DNA of 64,000 nt, from positions 186,001 to 250,000 of the forward strand of contig NZ_CP040275.1 in assembly GCF_013393905.1 (NCBI RefSeq), given 5' to 3'. Below the pieces are notes generated by a model. The model was given only the letters and a program-made list of their open reading frames with translations, did no database searches and was not told the origin of the DNA. Shown here piece by piece: positions 41,033 to 49,804 of the stretch. Numbering within the stretch: position 1 is the stretch's first letter; each line of letters starts with the position of its first letter. This DNA is from Nostoc sp. C052. GTDB lineage: Bacteria; Cyanobacteriota; Cyanobacteriia; Cyanobacteriales; Nostocaceae. The position numbers and the translations under genes are program-made.

Positions 41033-43345
41033 ATGGTCAAGCGATCGCTCGAAGCATCACTCAGTGGTATTCAAGAGGCTAAAAGAGCGTTTGTTCGCAA
41101 GGGGTGGACACAAGACAATCTAGCAGCAGAAGTCAACCTCAAGACTAGACAACCAATTTGGCGGTTTTTCAGTGGTCGTCCAGTTGAGCGTCATACTTTT
41201 ATTGAAATTTGTTTGATTTTAGAACTGAATTGGCGGGAGATTGCGACTAATCCTCCAGCAGAATTCTTGTCACGAGAAGAATACGCCCAGCCGACTGTAC
41301 TGGATATTGATAAGTTAGTGCCAGTCGTGCGATCGCAACGCTTCGACAAAATCCAAGACCAGTGTGGTATTTTGCAGTTATTGGATATCAGTCGTCCAGT
41401 TGCGATCAATGACATATATATAGATGTGAATATTTTGGAGGAGATTACTAGCCTTCAGTATTTAGAAATCACCGATCTGCAAAACCTTGATCGCAAAGAA
41501 TTTGACCGTTTTGGCTTAGGTGAAGTTGACGAGAAACAAATACCTGGTACACAGGCAGTTGAAACATACTCCAAGCTCAGGGTGCTAGGTAAACCAGGAG
41601 TAGGTAAAACCACCTTTTTGCAACATCTTGCCATTCAATGTAACCAAAGCGCATTTGCGGCAAATCAAGTACCAGTCTTGATCACACTGAGAAACTTTGC
41701 CCAAGAGTCTAAGATTACCAACGAGTTCAGCCTATTAAACTACATCCGTCAGGAATTTATCACATCTGGAATTTCCGATCCCTCAGTCATCGAAACCTTG
41801 CTGAATGAAGGTAGGGTATTACTGTTGCTTGATGGCATGGATGAAGTTCTTAACCAACAAAGCAATCCTGTCTTAAACGAAATTCGGAGGTTTTCAGAAA
41901 AGTATCACAAAAATCGGTTCGTGGCGACTTGTCGAACGGCAGCTCAAAAACTCAGACTCCGAGGCTTTACCGATGTTGAAATTGCCCCATTTACCTTAGA
42001 ACAAATCCGAGCCTTCACTCAAAAATGGTTTATGGTTTTTAGCAAGACCAGCCAAAAAGATGGTCAGGCGCAGTCCGTTGAGTTTATTCAAAAGTTGGAA
42101 TTAGATGAAAATTGGCAATTTCGCCAACTCGTCGTCACACCCCTATTTCTGCATCTTGCCTGTTGGGTGTTTCACGGTAAAGGAAAATTTCCAACTAAGC
42201 GGACTGACTTTTATAAGGAAGGTTTAGACCTTCTATTAGGCAAATGGGATGAAGCCAGAGGCGTTGAACGAGATGACGTTTACGGAGGGTTTTTATTATC
42301 ACAAAAACTCAAGTTATTCAGTCAGATTGCCGCCGCGACATTTGAGCAGGGTCAGTACTTTTTTGAGCAACGCATCGTTGAGCAATACATTGGTGATTAT
42401 ATTGACAATCTAAGCAACCTGCCAATGGATGCAGAGTCACTGCAAATAGAAAGTGAAGCAGTGCTGAAGTCAATCGAGGCTCAACATGGACTACTGGCAG
42501 AACGGGCGCGGGGAATTTTTTCCTTTTCCTATTTAGCATTTCAAGAATACTTCACAGCGAGGAAAATCGTTGCCAGCCATAACTTAGAGGCATTTGGGCA
42601 AGCACTATTCGGTCTAGTCAGTCATATCACCGACCCGCACTGGCGCGAAATCTTCTTGTTAACCGCCACCATGCTCAGGAGTGCAGACTCTCTAGTACTG
42701 TTGATGAAGCAACAGATTGATACACTCGTTGCCCAAGATGCTTATTTACAAGAGTTTTTGACCTGGGCTAGCCAAAAATCTCGCACTATTCCTACCCAGT
42801 CAAAAGATGCGACAGTGAGAGCATTTTACCTTGCTTTGAGTCGGACTCCTCACATAGCTTCTCACTTTGCCCTAGCCAGCAGCCTCGATCAAGGGATGTT
42901 TCTGGATGCGGCATTAGATGACCTGCTCGTGGAGTGTGCAATTGATGGGAGCCAAAGCTTTGCCCACATCCACGCCTGCGGAGATGCTATGAGCAACATT
43001 CTGGGTATTGTTCTGGATGTTGGACTCCATAAATCCCTGCAACAACTCTCTGACCAGTTGCCAAATTCTGGTCAAAGTCAACAACGGTTTGAGCTATGGT
43101 CGCAAACAAACTATTCAGCTTGGGCTGAACAGGTAAATAAGACGGTGATTAATTACCGCAATATTAACCACCAGTGGCAGTTTAGCTCTGAGCAACAGCA
43201 AGTGTTGCAACGCTACTACGATGCTAATCAGTTACTACTCGATTGCCTACATAGCAATTGTGAAGTGACAGCTGCTATTAGGCAAGAAATTGAAGCCACG
43301 TTATTGTTGCCAATAAAGGAACTTGAGGATAGGGAATGGCAATAA
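41033..43345 (+). CDS. NACHT-domain STAND NTPase with N-terminal HTH
   Basis: The ATG at 41033 (MVKRSLEASLSGI) is chosen over a TTG at 41006 because homologues start with this motif. The 770-residue protein has an HTH-like N-terminal domain (GIQEAKRAFVRKGWTQDNLAAEV, RQPIWRFFSGR). A NACHT core follows, with Walker A GKPGVGKTTF (about 185-195), Walker B VLLLLDGMDEV and CRTA. A winged-helix/helical part (FSYLAFQEYFTARKI) and a C-terminal all-helical region (about 560-770) complete it. This is the common cyanobacterial bNACHT-type layout with a helical C-terminal domain. Relatives in other bacteria provide phage defence; that role is not shown here. No effector enzyme domain was recognised. Confidence 0.85.
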   Translation: MVKRSLEASLSGIQEAKRAFVRKGWTQDNLAAEVNLKTRQPIWRFFSGRPVERHTFIEICLILELNWREIATNPPAEFLSREEYAQPTVLDIDKLVPVVRSQRFDKIQDQCGILQLLDISRPVAINDIYIDVNILEEITSLQYLEITDLQNLDRKEFDRFGLGEVDEKQIPGTQAVETYSKLRVLGKPGVGKTTFLQHLAIQCNQSAFAANQVPVLITLRNFAQESKITNEFSLLNYIRQEFITSGISDPSVIETLLNEGRVLLLLDGMDEVLNQQSNPVLNEIRRFSEKYHKNRFVATCRTAAQKLRLRGFTDVEIAPFTLEQIRAFTQKWFMVFSKTSQKDGQAQSVEFIQKLELDENWQFRQLVVTPLFLHLACWVFHGKGKFPTKRTDFYKEGLDLLLGKWDEARGVERDDVYGGFLLSQKLKLFSQIAAATFEQGQYFFEQRIVEQYIGDYIDNLSNLPMDAESLQIESEAVLKSIEAQHGLLAERARGIFSFSYLAFQEYFTARKIVASHNLEAFGQALFGLVSHITDPHWREIFLLTATMLRSADSLVLLMKQQIDTLVAQDAYLQEFLTWASQKSRTIPTQSKDATVRAFYLALSRTPHIASHFALASSLDQGMFLDAALDDLLVECAIDGSQSFAHIHACGDAMSNILGIVLDVGLHKSLQQLSDQLPNSGQSQQRFELWSQTNYSAWAEQVNKTVINYRNINHQWQFSSEQQQVLQRYYDANQLLLDCLHSNCEVTAAIRQEIEATLLLPIKELEDREWQ

Positions 43346-43450
43346 TTCTTTTGGTTAATTATTCTTTAGGCCCGCCTCAAAACCTCCACGAAAAGATAAC
43401 GGGAAAAGTCAGATACGTAATTTGGTTTAAGTAAATCGGGAGCTTATCTC

Positions 43451-44491
43451 CTATTCATCAAGGTTTTTATGGGTGTTTGACCAAGCCTCTAAAAAGCCAA
43501 GAGTCACTTTGGCTTCGTTACTCTCAGCTAAACCGCTTCCGAAGAACGCACCAATATCTGTAGAATCATCTCCACCAGCTAAATCTGATAAACTGCGGAA
43601 AGCAATGAAAGGAATTTCGTTAGCATAAGCAACGTGAGCAAATGCTGTAGTTTCCATGTCTACCGATACAGCTTGAATAGTTTTAAAAACATAATTTCTG
43701 TAGTCGGGATTAGCAAGAAAAGCTGGCGCAGTTATACCTCTACCACCAATCCGCAGCATTGGCTGAGTTGATATACAAAGATTTGGTTGCTTCGGACCAC
43801 ATTTGTCAAGTTGCGGACGAAGTGTTTTGGCGATAGCCAGCATTTCTGCGTCAACTTTATAATCAAACTTATACTCTCCATTTGGGAAGTTTGAGCTATT
43901 TCTCACAAAAGTGTCCCGCATAAACAAGCCTAAACCGACCAAACCATTTGTTGTTGGCACTTGATAATCAGAATTTGCTGTACTAGTAAAAGTAGATAAC
44001 TTCAAGCCAAGACACAACAAGTCTCCTGGCGTTCCACAGGGAGTTGGAATCTTGCTGTCACGGTTCCAGTAGACTTCTAAAGGCAGCGACCATTTGCTAG
44101 GGATAGCAACATCGCCAATGTGATAATTTGGATCTACACCACCAGCAATTCCACTGAGTAACAAGTGATGAATATTAAAGTTATCGATCGTCAATTGAGT
44201 AAGCATTGATGCGTTCTCGACGCTTACTCCAGTCAAAACAATCACTACATTGTTACCTCTTAGCTTTCCTGTACTGAAGATATTGCCGTTGATTGTATAT
44301 TGATACTTATTAGTAGTTTCCGCCAACAAAATATCTGCTTCTTGACCAAATGCAGAGAGAATACCGATACGCGGTTTACACTCTGTCAGACAACCTTTTA
44401 TTTTTCTTTCCCGCGCACTTACTTGAGTTGCAGCTAAAGAAAGACATACAAAGGCAATTGTACATGCACGTTTTATTTTCCAGGAGAGCAT
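43451..44491 (-). CDS. Exported nucleoside-phosphorylase/MTA-SAH-nucleosidase-like protein
   Basis: The 346-residue protein has a signal peptide (about 1-26, ending VSA). A phosphorylase-superfamily fold follows: RIGILSAFGQEADILL, VIVLTGVSVENAS, LLLSGIAGGVDPNYHIGDVAIP, then AVSVDMETTAFAHVAYANEIPFIAFRSLSDLAG. The last segment holds the ribose-binding Met-Glu and the catalytic Asp region. Periplasmic members of this superfamily exist; they may hydrolyse nucleosides released outside the membrane. Cysteines near the mature N-terminus (GCLTECKP) and in the middle could form disulfides. It converges with the NACHT gene. Confidence 0.82.
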   Translation of the reverse strand: MLSWKIKRACTIAFVCLSLAATQVSARERKIKGCLTECKPRIGILSAFGQEADILLAETTNKYQYTINGNIFSTGKLRGNNVVIVLTGVSVENASMLTQLTIDNFNIHHLLLSGIAGGVDPNYHIGDVAIPSKWSLPLEVYWNRDSKIPTPCGTPGDLLCLGLKLSTFTSTANSDYQVPTTNGLVGLGLFMRDTFVRNSSNFPNGEYKFDYKVDAEMLAIAKTLRPQLDKCGPKQPNLCISTQPMLRIGGRGITAPAFLANPDYRNYVFKTIQAVSVDMETTAFAHVAYANEIPFIAFRSLSDLAGGDDSTDIGAFFGSGLAESNEAKVTLGFLEAWSNTHKNLDE

Positions 44492-44820
44492 ATTAGGACC
44501 TTTTATATTGTCAAAGAAATGATTTTGGTATAGTACATGGCTGAGACTGCGATCGCTTGCAGTGATGTCCCCCCGCCTTTGGTGTCAAGGTCAACAACTA
44601 GGGGGTTGATGCCGAATGGTGATTCCATGTTGAGGGGGTAGCAAAACTCACCTGGCAGCCCTAAATCCCCATGAAAATCTATGTTTATGCAGCGTACACT
44701 CGGTATAAAGCGCGGGAGTTGATAAGCGATCGCCCATTGAAGTCACAAATCCCACGCCCGGATAACAAATCATTCAGTGTAGGTAATCAGAAATAAAGCC
44801 AATCCTTCGGCAAACCGAGC
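44492..44820. other. Intergenic region
   Basis: About 330 bases with two GCGATCGC-type sites and ccccgcctttgg-like sequence. No gene is seen. Confidence 0.4.
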
Positions 44821-44964
44821 CTACAAGCAAGGAAAATCGTTACTGAAATGATCACTTATTTTTTGTTCTGAACCTCGAAACCCTATCTCTTTCGTACCTG
44901 CACCTGTTTGTAGGGACTGCCCAACTTTGATCGCAGATTCTTTAATCGATTTGTTTTTCATCAT
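44821..44964 (-). CDS. Possible 47-residue protein downstream of the cupin gene
   Basis: A frame from two adjacent ATG codons encodes MMKNKSIKESAIKVGQS with a hydrophilic remainder ending FPCL. It starts nine bases after the cupin stop on the same strand. There is no strong ribosome site and no recognised family. Confidence 0.28.
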   Translation of the reverse strand: MMKNKSIKESAIKVGQSLQTGAGTKEIGFRGSEQKISDHFSNDFPCL

Positions 44965-44973
44965 GACTAGTTT

Positions 44974-45339
44974 CTACTTTGAATATATAGTCTCGTCTTG
45001 TTTACGCCACGCTGGATCAACTATGCATAGAAATACTAGTGATTCTGCCCCAGAATTGCGAATAAATTGTCTAGCATTTGGTGGAATATAGATAGTATCT
45101 CCTGCTTTTACTGTCTCTAGTTCATCATCTATGTGCATTTCTCCCTGACCACTAAGGATGTAGTAAACTTCCGAAGTTGTTAAAGAATGAGGTGTAGAAG
45201 TTTGTCCAATTGACACTACTGCATGAGCTAGACTATATCGTAATTTCAAAGGTTGCTTATCAGGATGTAATAATTCTCGCATTCGAGTGCCATCACCTGT
45301 AATGAATTCTGCACACGCATTCAGTTTTTGTACTAGCAC
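44974..45339 (-). CDS. Single-domain cupin
   Basis: The 121-residue protein starts at a GTG and has a conserved beta-barrel core. Motif 1 is reduced (TPHSLTTSEVYYILSGQGEMHID), with one histidine and the glutamate. Motif 2 is AGDTIYIPPNARQFIRN without a metal histidine. The metal site is therefore incomplete and binding of a ligand rather than metal catalysis is plausible. It resembles the stand-alone cupin_2 proteins of cyanobacteria. A small frame follows; nothing nearby suggests a pathway. Confidence 0.8.
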   Translation of the reverse strand: MLVQKLNACAEFITGDGTRMRELLHPDKQPLKLRYSLAHAVVSIGQTSTPHSLTTSEVYYILSGQGEMHIDDELETVKAGDTIYIPPNARQFIRNSGAESLVFLCIVDPAWRKQDETIYSK

Positions 45340-45951
45340 TGTCTAAAAACCCTTTAAAAAAATAAGTATAAATGATTGTGGATGGCGAGCGATTGCCAAG
45401 GCAGCAACGCAAGTTTTCTACATTTTCCACTTTCTACAAGTTCTATGTGTTTTCGTTTTATTTCTAGCCAGTTGTAGAGTGGGAACTGAACGGGAGCAAT
45501 GCGAAAAAGTGAGATCATCGTGAAAAGAGCAATCTTTAGCAAGGGAAGCAGGGGAGTGAAGAGAAATGAACATCGACATAAAACCCCTATTGGTATCTAG
45601 TAGTTCGCCAAGGAAACTTGGTGGGGTAAAGGGTAAGGGGAAAAGGTTTTAATTCCTTCCCCCAACCCCAGTCCCCTTTTCCCAATCCAAACCTAGCAAT
45701 TTTGGGTTGGCAGACTAATAGGTACTATGACGAGGTTGGTTAAAATTACATGACAAGAGTGAAGGTTAGCACCTTGTAAAAGAGACTTAACGGGAAAATT
45801 CAGGTTGAACAATCACTTCTTCAAACTGAATTCTAGAGTTTAAGCGATCGCTTTAGTTAATGATTCTTTTTTCCTGGGCGATCAGATTGCTCCTCCTCTC
45901 AAGAACAGCTTATCTCGACTGATAACTTTCTTAAGCGAACCGTATTGAGAG
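45340..45951. other. Intergenic region containing an R1 element
   Basis: Apart from R1 copy B no gene is supported. Frames at 45354-45542 and 45882-46097 are low-quality and are discarded. Confidence 0.5.
45598..45720. repeat. MITE-like element, family R1 (copy B)
   Basis: The left end TAGTAGTTCGCCAA and right end TTGGCAGACTAATA are imperfect inverted repeats. The core is ggggtaaagggtaaggggaaaagg facing ccttcccccaaccccagtcccc. Confidence 0.8.
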
Positions 45952-46132
45952 TTATCCTGTTTTGCCACTCTCGGAAAACAATAATCAAGAGCCAAATTCT
46001 GAAACTTTGATTTAGTCAAGGTTTGAGACTTTATTCTCGCTCCAGAAACTGAAATTGGAGATAAAAAGTGGAAACTCAAGCTCCGTAACCCTTTCACCTA
46101 TTGCGTTCTCCCAGAATGACAAAACAGGGTTA
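45952..46132. repeat. Miniature derivative of the IS701 element
   Basis: TCCTGTTTTGCCACTCT at the left and AGAATGACAAAACAGGG at the right match the 17-bp ends of the IS701 copy at 56319-57708, with two and one differences. TTAT flanks both sides, like the TTAA target of IS701. The 180-base interior has no transposase. It ends two bases from the next gene's stop. Confidence 0.65.
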
Positions 46133-46133
46133 T

Positions 46134-46406
46134 TTAGCGATACCCATAACGCCACTGATGCGCGCTGCGATCATAGTAGCGGTAACGTTGGCGATGATTC
46201 TGATCGTGGCTCCTTTGGTAACTACCACGTTCACGATTATAGTTGCGATCAGAATCACGATTATAGTTGCGATCGCGATTATAGCCATCACAACGATGAT
46301 CCCTACAGTACTGTTCACGAGATTCAGCATTAGCATTTGGTGAAAGAGCCAAAATAGAGCTAGCACTGATCAGAATAGCTAAAGTAGCGAGAGTAAAACG
46401 TTTCAT
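46134..46406 (-). CDS. Small exported Arg/Tyr/Asn-rich repeat protein
   Basis: The ATG complementary to 46404-46406 (MKRFTLATLAI), with AGGATAAAAG upstream, is chosen over a longer frame. The 90-residue product has a signal peptide (1-27, ending NANA). The mature part is low-complexity and basic: YNRDRNYNRDSDRNYNRERG, ending HQWRYGYR. Two cysteines (YCRDHRC) lie near the mature N-terminus. The DNA at about 46232-46286 is a tandem repeat of cacgattatagttgcgatc. Such proteins may bind polysaccharide or nucleic acid outside the cell; no family was recognised. Confidence 0.65.
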   Translation of the reverse strand: MKRFTLATLAILISASSILALSPNANAESREQYCRDHRCDGYNRDRNYNRDSDRNYNRERGSYQRSHDQNHRQRYRYYDRSAHQWRYGYR

Positions 46407-46561
46407 GCTTTTATCCTGTAAAAAGTTGTGTCGAGATTTTCCACTTCGATAGTAAAGCTCCCATTTTAAAAACCTAAATAGAAGGAAGAAACAGCAGTAA
46501 CAGCGATCATTGTTGCTACCTGATTTTAGTATGGGCAACTTACTGAGCCGCTTATGTACGC

Positions 46562-46729
46562 TCAATACCTATCTTTATTATTAGCAATATCACCTTCAAA
46601 AGGTTGAACTCCTGTTGCTGGGTAATTATCATCTCTAGGTGCAAAAATTCTACTGACTGCACCTAAAATATAGGAGATTACTTGCATAGCCCCATTTATA
46701 ATTGATTTCAGTATTCTTAAGAGAGACAT
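46562..46729 (-). CDS. Conserved 55-residue microprotein with amphipathic N-terminus
   Basis: The ATG complementary to 46727-46729 has AGGAG nine bases upstream. The product begins with a hydrophobic helix (MSLLRILKSIINGAMQVISYIL). It ends in the motif FAPRDDNYPATGVQPFEGD, which I recognise as a conserved signature of tiny cyanobacterial proteins. The helix could lie on or in the membrane. No function is known to me. Confidence 0.65.
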   Translation of the reverse strand: MSLLRILKSIINGAMQVISYILGAVSRIFAPRDDNYPATGVQPFEGDIANNKDRY

Positions 46730-47239
46730 AAATTATTCTCCTGATTTATTTTTGCTGTTAAAAACTTCTTTTTTGGTTGATTTACTATTATTTAACCTCA
46801 TTTTATAACTGTAAACATCCCTCTAATAGGGTAGCTATATTTTAATAAATAATTATCAAACGAATTCTCATTATTTTGATGTTATATAGCAATCTTTAAA
46901 AATAATTTTTTTTATTTGATCTGAGATCCAATAATCAAAAAGTATTTAAATCTTTACAAAATATTTATTGATGATTGTATTCTTAAAGTCTGACTACACC
47001 CTCAAGTCTGAGGAGGTTTGTTGACAATGAATGCAGGTTTTTTCCTACCTTCAAATATTAGTCATATAAGCCTTTGTGCTTTTATGATATAAATTATTTA
47101 AAAGCTAAAATCTTTTATAATTAAGAATGTACTCGATTTTGGATAGGTCATATAGAGTTTGGTGCAGCTTTCTCCCCGCCTACCGCAGCGAATACGGCCA
47201 AATGCTCTCCCGTGAATATCTTCTGCACTCGCAAGTCAC
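46730..47239. other. AT-rich intergenic region
   Basis: About 500 bases without a supported gene or repeat. The promoter of the 55-residue protein lies at the left end. Confidence 0.4.
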
Positions 47240-47378
47240 AGCGCACCAGAGTCGGGATGTCGAATTTTTTCAGATCCTCAGTCCTATCAGTCTCGGAAAA
47301 GGGCTTGATGCAAAAATACGCGGCGTGCCAGTGGAATGACCAACCAGCATGAGTCACCCGCAACAGGTTGCAAAACAA
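47240..47378 (-). pseudogene. Chloroperoxidase-type alpha/beta-hydrolase remnant
   Basis: In one minus-strand frame the text reads IKPFSETDRTEDLKKFDIPTLV, typical of non-haem chloroperoxidases just before the catalytic Asp strand. Just upstream, in another frame, LVGHSTG matches the nucleophile elbow. The roughly 100 residues normally between them are missing and the frame is shifted. It is a decayed gene left of the SDR operon. Confidence 0.55.
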
Positions 47379-47406
47379 TGAGAACTTACCCTCGATATTC
47401 GATATC

Positions 47407-48201
47407 TCACACTGTAGGAATGGTTCCGCCGTCGATCACATATTCAGCGCCGTTAATATAAGAAGCGCGATCAGAAACCAGGAAAGCAACAAGCTCGGCA
47501 ACTTCTTCGGGGCGACCAGGGCGACCCATTGGAATTCCCCCAAGGGAATCCATCAACCCAAGTCTTGCAGTATCAAAGTCTGTTCCTGCATTTTCAGCTA
47601 ATCTCTTTATCAGTTCCGTAGCCGATGTTGTCTCGATAAAACCGGGAGCAACTGTATTCACCCGCACACCTCTCGGTGCAACTTCGTTTGAGAGTCCTTT
47701 GCTGTAGTTCGTCAGTGCCGCCTTTGCCGCTGCATATGCCAGAGTGGCATCATAAAGCGGGAGAGTACGCTGGATCGACGAAATATGGATAATGACACCC
47801 GAACCTTGTTCTAGCATTTTGGGCAGGAATGCCCGATTTAAGCGGACAGCGGTGAATAAATTAGCATTGAATGTCTGCTGCCAATCATCATCAGTCAGGG
47901 CAAGTGCGCCACCGCTGGGTGCTGAAGAACCACCAACGTTGTTGATCAGGATATCCACGCCGCCGAGACGGGCAAGCACTTCCTTGACCACTTTTTCTAC
48001 GCCACCCGGCGTGCTGATGTCAGATTGAATAAATAAATCTAGCGAGCGCAGTTCATCGGGTTTTGAGCGGGCGGTCGTGATCACCGTTGCACCAGCTTGC
48101 CTCAAACGTTTGACGATCGCTTCGCCCATACCTTTTGTTCCACCTGTAACCAGCACTCTCTTGTCAGATAACTCGTTGGGGTTAATTTGGATGTTTGTCA
48201 T
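47407..48201 (-). CDS. Short-chain dehydrogenase/reductase (SDR)
   Basis: This 264-residue classical SDR has the cofactor motif VTGGTKGMGEAI near residue 18, DILINNVGG, catalytic Ser in IHISSI and YAAAK (Tyr/Lys). PGFIET and a C-terminal NGAEYVIDGG complete the fold. The ATG overlaps the stop of the upstream 46-residue ORF (TGATG), and AGGAG lies at the right distance within that ORF, so the two are translationally coupled. The substrate cannot be told. Two further SDRs are at 49805 and 60635. Confidence 0.9.
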   Translation of the reverse strand: MTNIQINPNELSDKRVLVTGGTKGMGEAIVKRLRQAGATVITTARSKPDELRSLDLFIQSDISTPGGVEKVVKEVLARLGGVDILINNVGGSSAPSGGALALTDDDWQQTFNANLFTAVRLNRAFLPKMLEQGSGVIIHISSIQRTLPLYDATLAYAAAKAALTNYSKGLSNEVAPRGVRVNTVAPGFIETTSATELIKRLAENAGTDFDTARLGLMDSLGGIPMGRPGRPEEVAELVAFLVSDRASYINGAEYVIDGGTIPTV

Positions 48202-48341
48202 CAGCCTAAGCTCCTCATGTATATAGATTGTAAGATGTCTGCATAAAAATCGGGACTCGCGTTAACCGCTTCCTCTGTCAGTAGCTGGGATGATTTGCTA
48301 GCATTTGTGGGAACGGCAATGCTCTTCAAAATAGTTTCCAT
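48201..48341 (-). CDS. 46-residue leader ORF coupled to the SDR
   Basis: An ATG with AGGAG at eight bases opens a frame encoding METILKSIAVPTNASKSSQL, then LTEEAVNASPDFYADILQSIYMRSLG. Its TGA shares one base with the SDR ATG. The strong ribosome site and coupling support translation. It could be a small partner protein or the remnant of a longer upstream gene's start. Confidence 0.5.
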   Translation of the reverse strand: METILKSIAVPTNASKSSQLLTEEAVNASPDFYADILQSIYMRSLG

Positions 48342-48594
48342 GAATCATTCTCCTTTGATGAATTGGGTATAAAAAGTTTTTCAGTATTCAACTTTATCTC
48401 GTGTTCCTACGTGCCTCAGGAGGATAGTGTTCAGCGTTGCTGTATGCCTTTCCTAGTTCGCTTCAAGCGATTCTCTCTCATGAGAGGCTACACCAACGCG
48501 ATAGAAACTGTAAAACTCGTCGGTTAAACTTGTCTGAATTTCAGACTAAGAAGAAATTCCAGCCATTCTTACCTATCTAGCACTACCCAGCAAG

Positions 48595-49173
48595 CTAATA
48601 GACTTGAGTAAGATTTGCCGAGTAGAGATGCCATTCACGTTGTTCTGGATTTGAGCTAGAAACACCATTGACCCGTCGCAGTATATAGCTACCGCGAAAT
48701 CGCTGCGGAGTTCCAGTTGTGGTGGTGGCACTTACCGTCACCGGAATTTTAATGTAGGATGAGCCTGCCGCTCCGTCGAGTCTACCGGGTGTCCCAACTT
48801 CTACAACAGTGGATGTGGTGTTGGCAAAACCTTGCTTAAACTGTTCAAACGACTGTTGGCTGGCTGCCCCATTTCTATCCCAAGCTGAGTATGCTCGCCG
48901 ATAGTCTTGACTGGAGATCGCGCTGTAGTAGTCACGAATAGCTTGGACAGCTGCCTGCTGAATCGGTGTAGCGCTTGAAATGCTCTGTGTGGGAGATCCA
49001 GACACCGGGGCTGGACTGGATGAGATCGAGGAATTTGCCACCGTTGGAGTATTTGCAAAGGGTAGTTGTGATTTGGCAGGGGCACTGTAGGCTGTGATGG
49101 CGATCGCGACTAGTACTCCTCCAACAACTGCACAGCGCTGTTTTAGCCTGGTATACGAAGAAAAATTCAACAT
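48595..49173 (-). CDS. Exported NTF2-like protein
   Basis: The 192-residue protein has a signal peptide or anchor (about 1-36, APAKS). A Ser/Pro/Thr-rich linker spans about 37-70. A globular domain with the NTF2-like start AAVQAIRDYYSAISSQDYRRAYSAWDRNG follows, continuing QSFEQFKQGFANT and a beta sheet (IKIPVTVSATTTTGTPQRFRGSYILRRV). Such domains occur in cyanobacterial periplasmic proteins; the ligand is unknown. It is on the same strand as the membrane protein at 49330. Confidence 0.75.
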   Translation of the reverse strand: MLNFSSYTRLKQRCAVVGGVLVAIAITAYSAPAKSQLPFANTPTVANSSISSSPAPVSGSPTQSISSATPIQQAAVQAIRDYYSAISSQDYRRAYSAWDRNGAASQQSFEQFKQGFANTTSTVVEVGTPGRLDGAAGSSYIKIPVTVSATTTTGTPQRFRGSYILRRVNGVSSSNPEQREWHLYSANLTQVY

Positions 49174-49329
49174 TGAAAGTACCTCCTTGAAAATCTGTTT
49201 TGGTTGTGATGCTTAAAATCAATAATTCGGACGGCTTCTGCCAGGAAAGCTATCTGACGGATAGAGTACTGATTAGAAGAAAACAAACACTAAACATAGA
49301 CAGATAGCTGCTTGCCTAGACGAATGGGC

Positions 49330-49725
49330 TTATTGATGGATCTGGTTTCTGACAAAGAGATTTTCTACACTCAGCAAGATGATTGGTAGTCCCAGAGACA
49401 CACTTACAGTTGTCTCTGTCGCCCAGGGGTGGCTCATTACATTGGAGATCGCTGAAACGACTACCGATACAATCAGAAACCAGGGTGCGATCGCCACAAA
49501 GTTTTTTTGCCAAGCGGGTTTATCGCTCAGTCTCGCTTGGCTCCGTTGTGCAAATTGATGCCAAAATGGGAAGGTCGTGAATACAGCGAAAAGATATAAC
49601 AGTCCTGCATCTACCAATAGGATGGTCTTGACGTTCGGAGTCATGTCAAGATGCTGAAGGGCGAACACCGTTAGGCAGACTCCCGCCGCGAGATACAGGA
49701 GCGTAAACAGGGTAAATCGTCTCAT
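49330..49725 (-). CDS. Four-helix membrane protein, function unknown
   Basis: The start MRRFTLFTLLYL (ATG complementary to 49723-49725) is preferred because the preceding 24 residues of a longer frame (from 49797) are hydrophilic. The 131-residue product has hydrophobic segments at about 4-22, 35-53, 75-95 and 104-122. No family was recognised. It lies eight bases from the SDR stop at 49805 if the longer start is used, and could be the last gene of that operon. Confidence 0.55.
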   Translation of the reverse strand: MRRFTLFTLLYLAAGVCLTVFALQHLDMTPNVKTILLVDAGLLYLFAVFTTFPFWHQFAQRSQARLSDKPAWQKNFVAIAPWFLIVSVVVSAISNVMSHPWATETTVSVSLGLPIILLSVENLFVRNQIHQ

Positions 49726-49804
49726 GGTTTTCTTGTGTTCTGCTAAATTCTGGAAAACTACAAATTTGAGGTAGTTACCAAATTTGGTTTTCGACAAAAA
49801 ATGT

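Noticed and set aside
46232..46286. Short tandem repeat as possible CRISPR or iteron array
   Set aside because: It encodes the YNRD repeats of an exported protein, and spacing and unit number do not fit an array.
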